From the NCBI GenBank assembly GCA_036825615.1, contig DAISXY010000006.1, positions 1 through 64,000 of the forward strand: 64,000 nt of DNA, in the 5' to 3' direction. The position numbers and the translations under genes are program-made. Positions 18,622 through 26,996 of this stretch are shown here, piece after piece. Within the stretch, counting starts at the first letter, position 1, and every line of letters starts with the position of its first letter. The DNA comes from JAICXG01 sp036825615 (GTDB lineage: Bacteria; Verrucomicrobiota; Verrucomicrobiia; Chthoniobacterales; UBA10450). The notes under the pieces were generated by a model. That model saw only the letters and a list, made by a program, of their open reading frames with translations, was not told the origin of the DNA and made no database searches.

Positions 18622-19542
18622 ATGAAAAAACTGCCCGGTTGGCTGAGCGGCGCGATCATCGGTGGCGTCTTTGTGAGTTTGATCGTGGCCGAGTCGCGGC
18701 GCCCGCTGCGCAAAGGAGAAACCGAGTCGAAACTGCGGCGCAACCTGCGCAACATGGCCGTGGCCGGGACGAGCGCGATCGCGATCATGCTCACAGCCAT
18801 GCCGGTGACCGCGCCGCTCACGCGGTTCGTGCAACGGCGAAGATGGGGCCTGCTGAAACGGCTGCGGTTACCGATCGCACTCGAGGTGCCGCTCGCGCTG
18901 CTCGGGCTCGATTACACGCTCTATCTCTGGCATGTCGCCTTTCACAAGCTGCCGTTTCTCTGGCGCTTTCACCAGGTTCACCATGTCGATCTCGACATGG
19001 ATGCCTCGACCGCGATCCGGTTTCACTTTGGCGAGATGGCGCTCTCGACCGTGCTCCAGGTTTTCCAAATTCTCGCCATCGGGGTCGCGCCGCTCACCTT
19101 CTCGATCTGGAACACCTGGCTGCTCTGCGAGATCGCGTTTCATCATTCCAATGCCGAGCTGCCGTTCGCAGTCGAGCGCTGGCTCTGCCGCTTCATTGTC
19201 ACTCCGCGGATGCACGGCATTCATCACAGCATTGTGCCCGAGGAATTGAACTCGAACTGGTCGAGCGGCCTGACGGTTTGGGACTGGCTCCACGGCACGC
19301 TGCGGCTCAATGTGCCGCAGAATCATCTCACGCTCGGCGTTGCAGCTTATCCTGAGGCGGCGCAGGTCGTCCTGCCAAAGCTGCTCGAAATGCCCTTCGA
19401 CGAACAGCCGGAAGCGCCCTGGATTCGACCGACCGGCACGATCCCGTATCGTAACGAGAAACTCCCGCCTAACGAGACTAACCTTGCTCCCGAAGCCGCC
19501 CAGCCTCTGCCACCGGATTCGCCCGCCATACGCCGGCTTTGA
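18622..19542 (+). CDS. Sterol desaturase / fatty acid hydroxylase family membrane enzyme
   Basis: 306 residues. Hydrophobic segments lie near residues 8-22, 47-65 and 87-105, and the di-iron histidine clusters appear in order: HVAFH, HQVHH, HHSN and HGIHHS. This spacing matches the fatty acid hydroxylase superfamily, which uses O2 and two iron atoms to hydroxylate lipids. The ATG at 18622 is chosen because the upstream in-frame stretch is Arg/Ala-rich repeat-derived sequence. The lipid substrate is unknown. Confidence 0.88.
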   Translation: MKKLPGWLSGAIIGGVFVSLIVAESRRPLRKGETESKLRRNLRNMAVAGTSAIAIMLTAMPVTAPLTRFVQRRRWGLLKRLRLPIALEVPLALLGLDYTLYLWHVAFHKLPFLWRFHQVHHVDLDMDASTAIRFHFGEMALSTVLQVFQILAIGVAPLTFSIWNTWLLCEIAFHHSNAELPFAVERWLCRFIVTPRMHGIHHSIVPEELNSNWSSGLTVWDWLHGTLRLNVPQNHLTLGVAAYPEAAQVVLPKLLEMPFDEQPEAPWIRPTGTIPYRNEKLPPNETNLAPEAAQPLPPDSPAIRRL

Positions 19543-19551
19543 CCTACCTTT

Positions 19552-19616
19552 GGAGCCGGTGCGCCCTCGCACCGCAACGCCACGATGCGCTGACGCCGCG
19601 GCCCGAGGGCGGGCCG
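19552..19616. repeat. GC hairpin repeat, family B, 65-bp copy 1
   Basis: Identical over 65 bases to 21522-21586 and in the same orientation. The start GGAGCCGGTGCGCCCTCGC and the end CGGCCCGAGGGCGGGCCG can pair with each other. The two copies bracket the decayed repeat gene and the beta-propeller gene. Confidence 0.9.
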
Positions 19617-19733
19617 GCTTCATCGCGCGCCGCCGAAGGCTTTCGGAGTCATTGCTCAGAGAGACGTTCGAACTCGGAAAATTTTTCGAAAAAATCCTTG
19701 CACACCTGAATTTTGGCTGATTAAACGGGTGCC

Positions 19734-20152
19734 ATGAAAACTGTTCCTCTCGGAACCGCTGGGCTCGCCACGGCGAGCGAGATAGTTAGGCCACCTGTCT
19801 TCTTTGCAGGGGGAAGCCTCGCACAGAGAGAGAGAGAGAGAGAGAGAAAAGACCGCAAGGCTGGCTCCTCACTAGCGTTCTTCTCCTATTCGTTTCCGCG
19901 CTACCTGTATCAGCTCTCCTCATTGGCGACGACGGGCTGTTCGAGCCGGTAATCGTTCAGGTCGCAGGAACGATAAGTACAAATGACTCCCGGAGGAATC
20001 TCGTCAAACCGCTCGATGAATTGGTGGAACAAAATCCGGCTCCATCTTCAAGCCTGGAAAGCGCACTTTGGCCAATCCTTGCCTCAGGGCCATATACGAT
20101 GATTCTAAGCGGCGTCAGCGGCGGCACGGGCATAGGTTTGACTGAAATGTAG
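19734..20152 (+). pseudogene. Frame-disrupted secreted half-repeat gene with an (AG)11 tract
   Basis: An ATG at 19734 opens a frame that runs into (AG)11 at 19825-19846. Beyond it, a different frame (19790-20152) encodes a signal-peptide-like stretch (WLLTSVLLLFVSALPVSA) and then the second half of an IGGF repeat, ending LESALWPILASGPYTMILSG and GVSGGTGIGLTEM. That second frame has no start codon of its own. Loss of one AG unit (or gain of two) would join the two frames into about 139 residues. It is either a decayed gene or a phase-variable one; the half-length repeat favours decay. Confidence 0.5.
19825..19846. repeat. (AG)11 dinucleotide microsatellite
   Basis: Eleven uninterrupted AG units followed by AAAA. 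Pure dinucleotide runs this long are unusual in a GC-rich genome and slip readily in replication. It lies between two frames that would join if the tract lost one unit. Confidence 0.9.
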
Positions 20153-20163
20153 GAGTACTAATC

Positions 20164-21432
20164 ATGCGATACACAATGAGCCAAGTAAAACGAGTTTGGG
20201 CTCTGTTTGCAGTCATCCGCGTTGCGTTAGTTTCGCTAACAGGTTCGTCACTTGCTGCTTCGGGTGATCTCTACGTTGCAGACTCTCAAAGCGACTCCAT
20301 CTTCAAATATGCTCCCGACGGAAGTCGAATCACTTTTGCCTCCGGCTTGAACCAACCGGTGGCATTAGCTTTCGACCGAGACGGCAACCTCTTCGTGGCC
20401 GATTCGGGGAGTTGCTCTTGTCTGGAGCCGCCATGTGATTGTCCTCCCAGCATTATCTATAAATTCACTCCGTCTGGGTCACAAAGCACGTTCGCTACGC
20501 TCGGACCGTTTTTCCCTCTTCCCATGGCTTTCGATGGCGCCGGCAATCTCTTCGTTTCCGATTCTTTGCAGATTTTGAAGTTCGCGCCGGATGGGACACA
20601 GAGCATATTTGCTCCAGATGTTGCCAATGTCTGGTCATTGGCATTCGACCGGAAGGGAAACGTTTACGCGGGACTCTGCGGGACCGGCTCGGACGAGATT
20701 CTCAAGTTCGCTTCCGATGGGAGCAGGAGCACGTTCGTCACCTTTTCTGGGCCGAGTCAATGCACGACCGCCCTGGCATTCGATAGTGAGGGCAACCTTT
20801 TCGCCAAGCGCGGTGACGCTATTGTGAAGATAACTTCCGACGGAAGCAGCACAACGACGTTCGCTTCCGGGGAGTTTCAATCCAATTCGCTTGCCTTCGA
20901 CGCAGGGGGAAATCTCTTCGCCGGCCTAACTGCTTTCAAGTCCACCGATCCCGCACTTGTGATGTTCACGCCTGAAGGCATGCAAACAACCTTTGCCTTT
21001 GGTCCTTTGCTATCGGCCGCACTTGCCTTCGAACCTGTGACCGAAAAGCTGCGCAACATCAGCGCGCGCGGGTTGGTTGGAGCGGGTGACGATGTGTTGA
21101 TCGGCGGCTTTATTGTGGGTGGGAACGCGCTGGCGAATAACGCCGTGGTGGTGCGGGCGATCGGGCCTTCACTGAGTCAGGCCGGAGTTAGCAATGCTTT
21201 GGCTGATCCTACGTTGGAGTTACATGACCTAAGTGGCGCGCTGATTGCCTCGAATGACGACTGGCAGGACACACAGGAAGATTTAATCGTGGCCAGCGGT
21301 TTGCCGCCGACTGACCCGAGTGAATCGGCGATTTACGCCACCTTGCCGGCAGGCAGTTACACCGCGGTCGTGCGCGGCGCAGGGGATACAACCGGCACGG
21401 CTTTGGTTGAGGTTTACAGCATTAGCCAATAA
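20164..21432 (+). CDS. Secreted NHL/SMP-30-like beta-propeller protein with one IGGF repeat
   Basis: 422 residues. A signal peptide (residues 9-33) is followed by about six blades of a beta-propeller with recurring LAFDxxGNLF(V/A) and FxxDG motifs, then one C-terminal IGGF repeat (NISARGLVGAGDDVLIGGF to ALVEVYSI). AGGAG at 20151-20155, eight bases before the ATG, is a good ribosome binding site and overlaps the stop of the preceding broken frame. Propellers of this kind bind ligands or act as lactonases; no catalytic residues can be assigned. Confidence 0.82.
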   Translation: MRYTMSQVKRVWALFAVIRVALVSLTGSSLAASGDLYVADSQSDSIFKYAPDGSRITFASGLNQPVALAFDRDGNLFVADSGSCSCLEPPCDCPPSIIYKFTPSGSQSTFATLGPFFPLPMAFDGAGNLFVSDSLQILKFAPDGTQSIFAPDVANVWSLAFDRKGNVYAGLCGTGSDEILKFASDGSRSTFVTFSGPSQCTTALAFDSEGNLFAKRGDAIVKITSDGSSTTTFASGEFQSNSLAFDAGGNLFAGLTAFKSTDPALVMFTPEGMQTTFAFGPLLSAALAFEPVTEKLRNISARGLVGAGDDVLIGGFIVGGNALANNAVVVRAIGPSLSQAGVSNALADPTLELHDLSGALIASNDDWQDTQEDLIVASGLPPTDPSESAIYATLPAGSYTAVVRGAGDTTGTALVEVYSISQ

Positions 21433-21521
21433 TCCTGTCGGACGTTTTGCTGTCATCTGTTGCTAAAGTGTGCAGCTAGGTTACGACGCCTGGCGGCCCG
21501 ACAGGCAAGATGCGCCAATCC

Positions 21522-21586
21522 GGAGCCGGTGCGCCCTCGCACCGCAACGCCACGATGCGCTGACGCCGCGGCCCGAGGGCGGGCCG
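21522..21586. repeat. GC hairpin repeat, family B, 65-bp copy 2
   Basis: Perfect direct copy of 19552-19616. It follows the beta-propeller gene and could end its transcript, since its ends are self-complementary. Confidence 0.9.
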
Positions 21587-21608
21587 ACTCCAATGGTTAG
21601 CGCGAGGA

Positions 21609-21905
21609 TCAGGTTGCCGCGCCGAGGCGGTGCTGGAGCTGGTTCAGCCGCTGGCCGACCCGGCCGCGGATTCCGCCTAACGATTCGTCGAAGTGGACGA
21701 ACTCGTCGCCGGCGGTGTTGTCAATCCCGGTGAGTTGGTTACTCGGGCAATAACGGGTGATGCCAGTGGCGACGTTGGCCAGGCCCCAGCCGCCGAGTAG
21801 CCAGCGCCAGTTCCCCAACTTCGGGAACAAGACCGCCGCCCCAATCGCCGCGCAGCCGATGCTCATCCGGAAAAGTTGTTCGCGAGGTCCTACGTTTGCC
21901 TTCAT
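21609..21905 (-). CDS. DUF2892 (YgaP-type) small membrane protein
   Basis: 98 residues. The N-terminal half (RMSIGCAAIGAAVLF then WRWLLGGWGLANVATGITRY) shows the two short helices and the C-P motif (RYCPSN) of the DUF2892 family, which also forms the membrane tail of the rhodanese YgaP. The C-terminal 40 residues are polar and look like an extension. It is probably an inner-membrane protein of unknown role. Confidence 0.75.
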   Translation of the reverse strand: MKANVGPREQLFRMSIGCAAIGAAVLFPKLGNWRWLLGGWGLANVATGITRYCPSNQLTGIDNTAGDEFVHFDESLGGIRGRVGQRLNQLQHRLGAAT

Positions 21906-22026
21906 AAGATGGTCGAGTTGGAACCGCCGGTTCAGTGACGGCGGGTCATGAATGACTCCCTCCTTCTCTTTCGAAGTTCGTCATTCATTCGGACTTCGGA
22001 TTTCGCCATTCGGCATTCCGCAGCTC

Positions 22027-24027
22027 TCAGCCGCGGCGGACGTTCCAGTCTTCCACCAGCTGCGGCGGGATCTCTTTCAGGAACCGCGAGGGCCGTTGAA
22101 ACATCTCGCCGTAACCCGCGTTGAGCCGCATGTGCGGGTAGGTGAGGTAAAGCTCATCCTTTGCCCGCGTGATCGCGACGTAGAAAAGCCGGCGTTCTTC
22201 CTCGATCGCGTCGCGCGTCTCGAGTGAGCGCGAGCTGGGGAACATGCCGTCAGTCAGCCAAATGACAAAGACGGTGTGGAATTCCAGCCCTTTCGCCTGA
22301 TGGACGGAGGAGAGATTTACCGCCTCCTGCTCGTTAGTCTGGGACACGACTGGTTCGGCTTCGAGGTTGCTGATGAGCGCGAGCTGGGAGAGGAATTCGT
22401 TCGCGTCCTTGAACTGGCGGGCGAAGGCGGCGAGCTGGTTCAGGTCTTCCTTGCGCAATTCATAATTGGCGAAATTGGCTTTCGCATAATCGTCGTAGAT
22501 CGCTTCCACGACTGAGGTAATCATGTCGCTCGGCGCGATCGGTTCGCCTCCGGGAGCTATCTCATCAAGGGTGTTGAGGAGTTGCTCCCATGATCTCCTC
22601 GCCCGGGAACTAACCGGCATACCGGCGAGGCGATCGTTCCATGAAGTTATGACCACGTTTTCGCTCAAGGTCTGGTGCCACTTGCTCCAAAGCGTCTCCG
22701 CGCTCTTCCCGCCGATCCCGGGCAGCAGTCGCACCATGCGCTTGAAAGCGACTTCATCCTGCGGGTTCGCGACGAACCGGATGAATGAGGCCACATCCTT
22801 GATATGGGCCTGCTCGAAAAAGCGAATCCCGCTCGTGATCTGGTAGGGAATGCCGCGGCGCGACAATTCGAGTTGCAACTCGACGGCGTGATAGTGAGCG
22901 CGATAAAGGACCGCGATCTCGTTCAAGTCCACGCCTTCATCCCGCAGCTCGAGAATCCGCTGGGCGACGAATTGGGCTTGTTCGCTTCCGTCGTTCAAAG
23001 CGACGAGAGCCGGTCTAAGATCATTCGTTAGGCGAACCGCGCTCAGGTTTTTCCGGAACTGCCGCACGTTTTGCGCGATCGCCGCGTTCGCCACCTCGAG
23101 AATCTGCGGCACGCTGCGGTAGTTCAGCTCGATCTTGAAGACCTGCGCCTTCGGGTAGCGACGGGGAAACTCGAGAATGTTTTGGAAATTCGCCCCGCGC
23201 CAGGAGTAGATCGACTGCGCGTCGTCGCCCACCACCATCACGTTCTGGTGCTCGGCCGCGAGCAGGTCAATGAAGTCGGCCTGGATCTTGTTCGTGTCCT
23301 GGTATTCATCGACGAGGATGAATTGAAATTGCCGGCGATAAAAGGACGCGATCTCCTCGTGCTCTTTCAACATCCGGAGCGTCTTCTCGAGCAGGTCGTC
23401 GAAATCGAGCGAGTTGGTCGATTTTTTCCGCCGCTCGTAGCGCGCCTGCACATCCTTGATCTGCTCGAGGAGCGGGAGGAAATAGGGAAACTTTTCCGCC
23501 AGCAATTCGTCGAGCGGGCGCTCGGTGTTGACCACGAAGCTGAAGATGTCCGCGAGCACATCGCCTTTGGGGAAGCGCATTTCCTTTGGATCAATCCCCG
23601 CGCTCGCTACCACCGCATTGAGCAGGTCCTTCTGGTCCTCGCGATCCATGATCGTGAACCCGCTCGAGAAACCGAGCGCGCGTCCGTGCCGGCGCAGCAT
23701 GCGATTTCCGATCGAGTGGAAGGTGCCGCCCCAGAGCCCGCTTGCATCCACCGGCAACAGATTCGCAACCCGGTCGAGCATCTGGCGCGCAGCTTTGTTC
23801 GTGAAGGTGAGGAGGAGGATGTGGCGCGGATCGACCCCGTTCTCAAGCAGGTAGGCGACGCGATAGGTGAGGGTCCGCGTTTTTCCCGAGCCCGCGCCGG
23901 CGATCACGAGCAACGGGCCGGGCGGCGCGGTCACCGCCGCGTATTGCTGCGGGTTCAATTCCGCCGCGTAATCAATGCTGATCGTCGCCGCGGAAGGGGC
24001 GCGCTGGAGTGTGTATTCGCGGGACAT
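22027..24027 (-). CDS. UvrD/PcrA-type superfamily 1 DNA helicase
   Basis: 666 residues from MSREYTLQR. Helicase motifs appear in order: Q motif LNPQQYAAV, Walker A AGAGSGKTRTLTYRVA, LTFTNKAARQM, Walker B VDEYQDTN, motif III GDDAQSIYSWRGA, motif IV LNYRS, motif V VHQAKGLEFHTVFV and motif VI EERRLFYVAITRAKDELYL. It unwinds DNA 3'-5' in repair. The protein is somewhat shorter than typical PcrA because the basic C-terminal tail is reduced. The frame is open upstream to 24111 but with no helicase character. Confidence 0.92.
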   Translation of the reverse strand: MSREYTLQRAPSAATISIDYAAELNPQQYAAVTAPPGPLLVIAGAGSGKTRTLTYRVAYLLENGVDPRHILLLTFTNKAARQMLDRVANLLPVDASGLWGGTFHSIGNRMLRRHGRALGFSSGFTIMDREDQKDLLNAVVASAGIDPKEMRFPKGDVLADIFSFVVNTERPLDELLAEKFPYFLPLLEQIKDVQARYERRKKSTNSLDFDDLLEKTLRMLKEHEEIASFYRRQFQFILVDEYQDTNKIQADFIDLLAAEHQNVMVVGDDAQSIYSWRGANFQNILEFPRRYPKAQVFKIELNYRSVPQILEVANAAIAQNVRQFRKNLSAVRLTNDLRPALVALNDGSEQAQFVAQRILELRDEGVDLNEIAVLYRAHYHAVELQLELSRRGIPYQITSGIRFFEQAHIKDVASFIRFVANPQDEVAFKRMVRLLPGIGGKSAETLWSKWHQTLSENVVITSWNDRLAGMPVSSRARRSWEQLLNTLDEIAPGGEPIAPSDMITSVVEAIYDDYAKANFANYELRKEDLNQLAAFARQFKDANEFLSQLALISNLEAEPVVSQTNEQEAVNLSSVHQAKGLEFHTVFVIWLTDGMFPSSRSLETRDAIEEERRLFYVAITRAKDELYLTYPHMRLNAGYGEMFQRPSRFLKEIPPQLVEDWNVRRG

Positions 24028-24182
24028 CGGGCGATTACGCTCCGGTTTGCGGTCGGGGTCTTCAACGAAAACTTTGGACCTAACTCGACAGAGCCGGGCC
24101 TGCCGGATCAACGCGTGGCAAGGCTCCTGCTTATTAGCATTCTAAAAATTATAAACCGGCTCCGCCCCAAGCCGTTTTGCCT

Positions 24183-24626
24183 ATGAAGCTACTCAATCGC
24201 GAGGCCTGTGACTTCCTCGTCATCGATGACGATCCGGCGATCACCCGCTTCCTCGCCGCTTACCTGAAACAGAAAGGTCACACCTGCGCCGCCCTCACCG
24301 AAGGCTTCGAGACTCATCTCTGGCTCGAGATGTACGACTGCGAGGTAGTGGTCGTCGATCTCAACATGCCGAAGGTGGATGGGATTTCCCTCATCCATTA
24401 TGTGCGCGAGATCCGGCCCCGGTTGCCGATCATCGTGTTCACCGGTGTCGGCTACGACGAACAAAAGATGCACGAAGCGTTGCGAGCTGGTGCCAACGGT
24501 TACGTCAGCAAAAGCCTGCCGGTGGAACAACTTTATTGCGTCCTGTCGCGAGTTCTCATGACCGCCCGGCAACGCGCGCGCGCCGAGCAAACCCCGCGAC
24601 GCCACGCACTCGCCGGCGCAGCCTAA
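24183..24626 (+). CDS. Stand-alone response regulator receiver protein
   Basis: 147 residues, one receiver domain. The acidic pocket DDD (15-17), the phospho-acceptor D59 in VVDLNMPK, T87 and the conserved K110 are all present. There is no output domain, only a basic C-terminal tail (RQRARAEQTPRRH). It probably relays phosphate or binds a partner. A TTG six bases upstream is a possible start. No kinase is adjacent. It lies 24 bases before tRNA-Arg on the opposite strand. Confidence 0.88.
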   Translation: MKLLNREACDFLVIDDDPAITRFLAAYLKQKGHTCAALTEGFETHLWLEMYDCEVVVVDLNMPKVDGISLIHYVREIRPRLPIIVFTGVGYDEQKMHEALRAGANGYVSKSLPVEQLYCVLSRVLMTARQRARAEQTPRRHALAGAA

Positions 24627-24650
24627 GCGGCTGAGGCCAGGGAAAATCTG

Positions 24651-24724
24651 CGCGCCCGGGAGGACTCGAACCTCCGACCGTCGGATTAGAAATCCGATGC
24701 TCTATCCGGCTGAGCTACGGGCGC
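24651..24724 (-). tRNA. tRNA-Arg (anticodon TCT), integration site of the element
   Basis: The minus strand reads GCGCCCGTAGCTCAGCCGGA at the 5' end, an anticodon loop TTTCTAA (anticodon TCT, for AGA/AGG) and a T loop TTCGAGT, closing with CGGGCGC and a G discriminator. All stems pair. The 5' half and three flanking bases (24685-24727) are repeated at 31369-31411, so this is a recombined gene. Its 3' half is host DNA, while its upstream flank now belongs to the element. CCA is not encoded. Confidence 0.95.
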
Positions 24725-24727
24725 TTT
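24685..24727. repeat. attL: 43-bp core inside tRNA-Arg
   Basis: The core starts ATTAGAAATCCGATGCTC and ends GGGCGCTTT. It covers the anticodon loop to the 5' end of the tRNA plus three flanking bases. Between it and the integrase start, TTCACGGT occurs twice with a 12-base period (24772-24779 and 24784-24791), a possible arm-type protein site. Confidence 0.93.
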
Positions 24728-24797
24728 TCATAGGTAATTCGAGGGCTGTCCAGCGATTTATCTTGCATTTTTTCACGGTCTCGTTCACGGTTGGTCT

Positions 24798-25946
24798 GTG
24801 AAACAGCCGAAAACAACGAAAACGTGGACAAAAACGAGGGTTCAAAATCTCCTCCGGCATAAATCCGGCCGCTACTATGCCAGAGCCTTTGCAGGCGGCA
24901 AAGAGGTTTGGGAGTCGTTAAAGACGACGCATTTCAGCGTAGCCGAAGCGAAGATGGCCCAATTTCTTGCCGATCACCGCAAGCGTAGCAGGGAGGCAAA
25001 CCGGGACATCTCGGCCAAGATGACGTTTGCCGAGGCAGCGGCAATTCATCTGCAGAATCTTGACGACAATGTGAGGCTCAAGCCCCGGACGCGAGCTTAC
25101 TGGCGGGAGTGCTTGGCGGCACTTGAAAGGACCTGGCCGGGTTTGGCGGGAACCGAAGTCCGCAAGATCACAAGGCCCGAGTGCAAGAGGTGGGCGAGCG
25201 CTTACGGCAAGCAGGCCTCGGCAACGCGCTACAACAACACCATCGCCGTGCTTCGACACGTTCTAGATGTCGCAATTGAAGCTGGCGTGCTCTACAGCAA
25301 CCCAGCAGCGGATTTAAAGCGAGCTGCCATTCGCGGGAAACAAATCGTTCTGCCGAGCACGGGCGATTTCAACGCGCTAATTGCCGAAATGCGCAACGGC
25401 CACAGCCGAGACTCTAAGAACTGCGCTGATTTTGCGGCCGGTCTTGCGTTCACTGGGATGCGGAAGGGCGAAGCGAATGCGCTGGAGTGGCGCGACGTAG
25501 ATTTTGAGGCTGGCGAGATAGTTGTGCGTGGTGACGCAAACACTGGCACCAAAAACTGGGAGTTTAGACGCGTGCCGCTGATTCCTGATGCGCGCGCGCT
25601 CTTTGAGCAGATGCGCAGCGAGCGTCCCTACGAACCGCTCGACGGGAAGGTGTTCGCCGTTCGCGAATGCCAGAAGGCGCTCAACCGCGCTTGTAACCGG
25701 GTAGGAACGCAGCGTATCACGCATCACGATTTACGCCACCTATTCGCGACGCGATGCATTGAATCCGGCGTTGATATCCCGACCGTCAGTAGGTGGTTAG
25801 GCCACAAAGACGGCGGTACGCTCGCGATGAGAACCTACGGGCACTTGCGGCGCGAGCACAGCATCGCGCAGGCGCAAAAGGTGAGCTTCGCGCCAGTCAC
25901 GAAAGCTCCGGAAAAGCTGATTCAGTTCGCCGCCCTAGCGGGTTAG
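24798..25946 (+). CDS. int: Tyrosine recombinase (integrase)
   Basis: 382 residues with a GTG start 73 bases from the tRNA. The N-terminal arm-binding-like part (RHKSGRYYARAFAGGKEVWE) is followed by a SAM-like core-binding domain (about 75-165) and the catalytic domain. The catalytic set is visible: R222 in GMRKGEAN, a Lys in TGTKNWE, H310 and R313 in HHDLRH, H336 in WLGHKD and the nucleophile Y347 in TYGHLRR. All are intact, so the element may still excise. The position beside a tRNA and the 43-bp duplication show it is the element's own integrase. Confidence 0.96.
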   Translation: MKQPKTTKTWTKTRVQNLLRHKSGRYYARAFAGGKEVWESLKTTHFSVAEAKMAQFLADHRKRSREANRDISAKMTFAEAAAIHLQNLDDNVRLKPRTRAYWRECLAALERTWPGLAGTEVRKITRPECKRWASAYGKQASATRYNNTIAVLRHVLDVAIEAGVLYSNPAADLKRAAIRGKQIVLPSTGDFNALIAEMRNGHSRDSKNCADFAAGLAFTGMRKGEANALEWRDVDFEAGEIVVRGDANTGTKNWEFRRVPLIPDARALFEQMRSERPYEPLDGKVFAVRECQKALNRACNRVGTQRITHHDLRHLFATRCIESGVDIPTVSRWLGHKDGGTLAMRTYGHLRREHSIAQAQKVSFAPVTKAPEKLIQFAALAG

Positions 25947-26107
25947 TCATCCGGTGGAGGCCGAAGAATCGGCAACGTAGGTGCGCAGGCGCGCGGCGTT
26001 TGCGTACTTTCGCTGGACCAAAAAGTGGTTTCGCTTAGTAGGATTTAAACCGAAATTCGCATAGGTCTTTCACTTACCTGCAGTGTTCATTAGTGTTTCT
26101 TCTTTCA

Positions 26108-26122
26108 CATTGTTTCACAATG
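26108..26122. promoter_or_regulatory. Palindrome upstream of the AlpA-like gene, possible operator
   Basis: CATTGT-TTC-ACAATG is a perfect inverted repeat in the AT-rich 279-base gap between the integrase and the small DNA-binding protein gene. TTTCAC words recur around it (26068, 26104, 26114). Position and symmetry fit a repressor or excisionase site. The rest of the gap shows no gene. Confidence 0.45.
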
Positions 26123-26225
26123 CTGTCGATTTCTTCACGTTTTTGCTAGTCACTCCTCAGCCAGGATTCCGCAGCGATTTTGCAAATTCATTGCCGCTCG
26201 CCCGCGCGTCCTTATAAAGCTGTGA

Positions 26226-26468
26226 GTGCAAGACAACGAATTAACTCACCAACGGGCGCAAACGCAGTCACGTGTTGCGCATGAGCCAATCCCACTAAGC
26301 GAACGCCACGGCTTCAGCATCCCTGAGTTTGCCAGTCTGTTTGGACGTTCGGCCACCTGGGGCTATCGCCAGTACTATGCTGGCCGAGTAAAGCCAATCG
26401 CGGAGTGCGGTAGGATGATTATTCCTCGCTCGGAAGTGGATTCATTCGCCGCATGGCTCTCCGAATAA
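26226..26468 (+). CDS. AlpA/excisionase-like helix-turn-helix protein
   Basis: 80 residues, GTG start. Residues 28-78 (GFSIPEFASLFGRSATWGYR then the IIPRSEVDSFAAWL end) follow the MerR-like excisionase fold: a helix-turn-helix that reads 'enter domain, choose site', a short wing, and a closing helix. In integrative elements such proteins steer the integrase towards excision or control early genes. It sits downstream of int and 15 bases before the zinc-ribbon gene. Confidence 0.7.
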   Translation: MQDNELTHQRAQTQSRVAHEPIPLSERHGFSIPEFASLFGRSATWGYRQYYAGRVKPIAECGRMIIPRSEVDSFAAWLSE

Positions 26469-26483
26469 GCAGAGCACGAAGCT

Positions 26484-26882
26484 ATGAAGTTCCATTCCAC
26501 AGATGAGTCATGCCGATTTCACAGTTTTGTCGAAGCCGAACAATACGCGGAAAGGAATAGCGAGGACCACTTGTCCAGAAAGCAAGAGTCCTTGGCGATC
26601 TTCCATGCCGAACAAGATGAAGCGTGGGGCAATCGCCTTGTCGGTTCCCAGACCCCGCCCGATTACCTGGAAAAAGAGAACGCCGCATGGCAGAAACACC
26701 TAGATCGAATCGCGCTGATCGAGAAGGGCAAAGCTGCCAAGTGGAGTTTGTGTCGGAACTGCGGCAGAGAGAAGATTTCAGCGGGTCGGAGGTTCTGCGC
26801 GGACTGCAAAATAGTGCTTAGGCGCCGACGGAGGCGGAAAGGCGGGCTAGACATGGCTCAAACCGCCCTCGTAAGTGCTTGA
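26484..26882 (+). CDS. Small zinc-ribbon protein of the element, unknown function
   Basis: 132 residues. A charged helical N-terminal part is followed by CRNCGREKISAGRRFCADC, a four-cysteine zinc ribbon (about residues 90-108), then a run of arginines (LRRRRRRKGG) suited to nucleic acid binding. I do not recognise a named family. Position between an AlpA-like gene and a winged-helix-like gene suggests a role in replication or regulation of the element. Confidence 0.6.
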   Translation: MKFHSTDESCRFHSFVEAEQYAERNSEDHLSRKQESLAIFHAEQDEAWGNRLVGSQTPPDYLEKENAAWQKHLDRIALIEKGKAAKWSLCRNCGREKISAGRRFCADCKIVLRRRRRRKGGLDMAQTALVSA

Positions 26883-26996
26883 TAATCAATGGCCCAAACT
26901 CACGGAAAAGTCCGTTCCGCTACCACCATACCTGCGAACGTCACTATTCAGTTTGCCGGAACTGTGAACGCCGAAGCCGCTCAATAGCCGGGCACT

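Noticed and set aside
24725..24797. A replacement promoter for tRNA-Arg in front of the intact gene
   Set aside because: Candidate boxes (GATAAA, TGGACA) match weakly and at wrong spacing, so no promoter was annotated.
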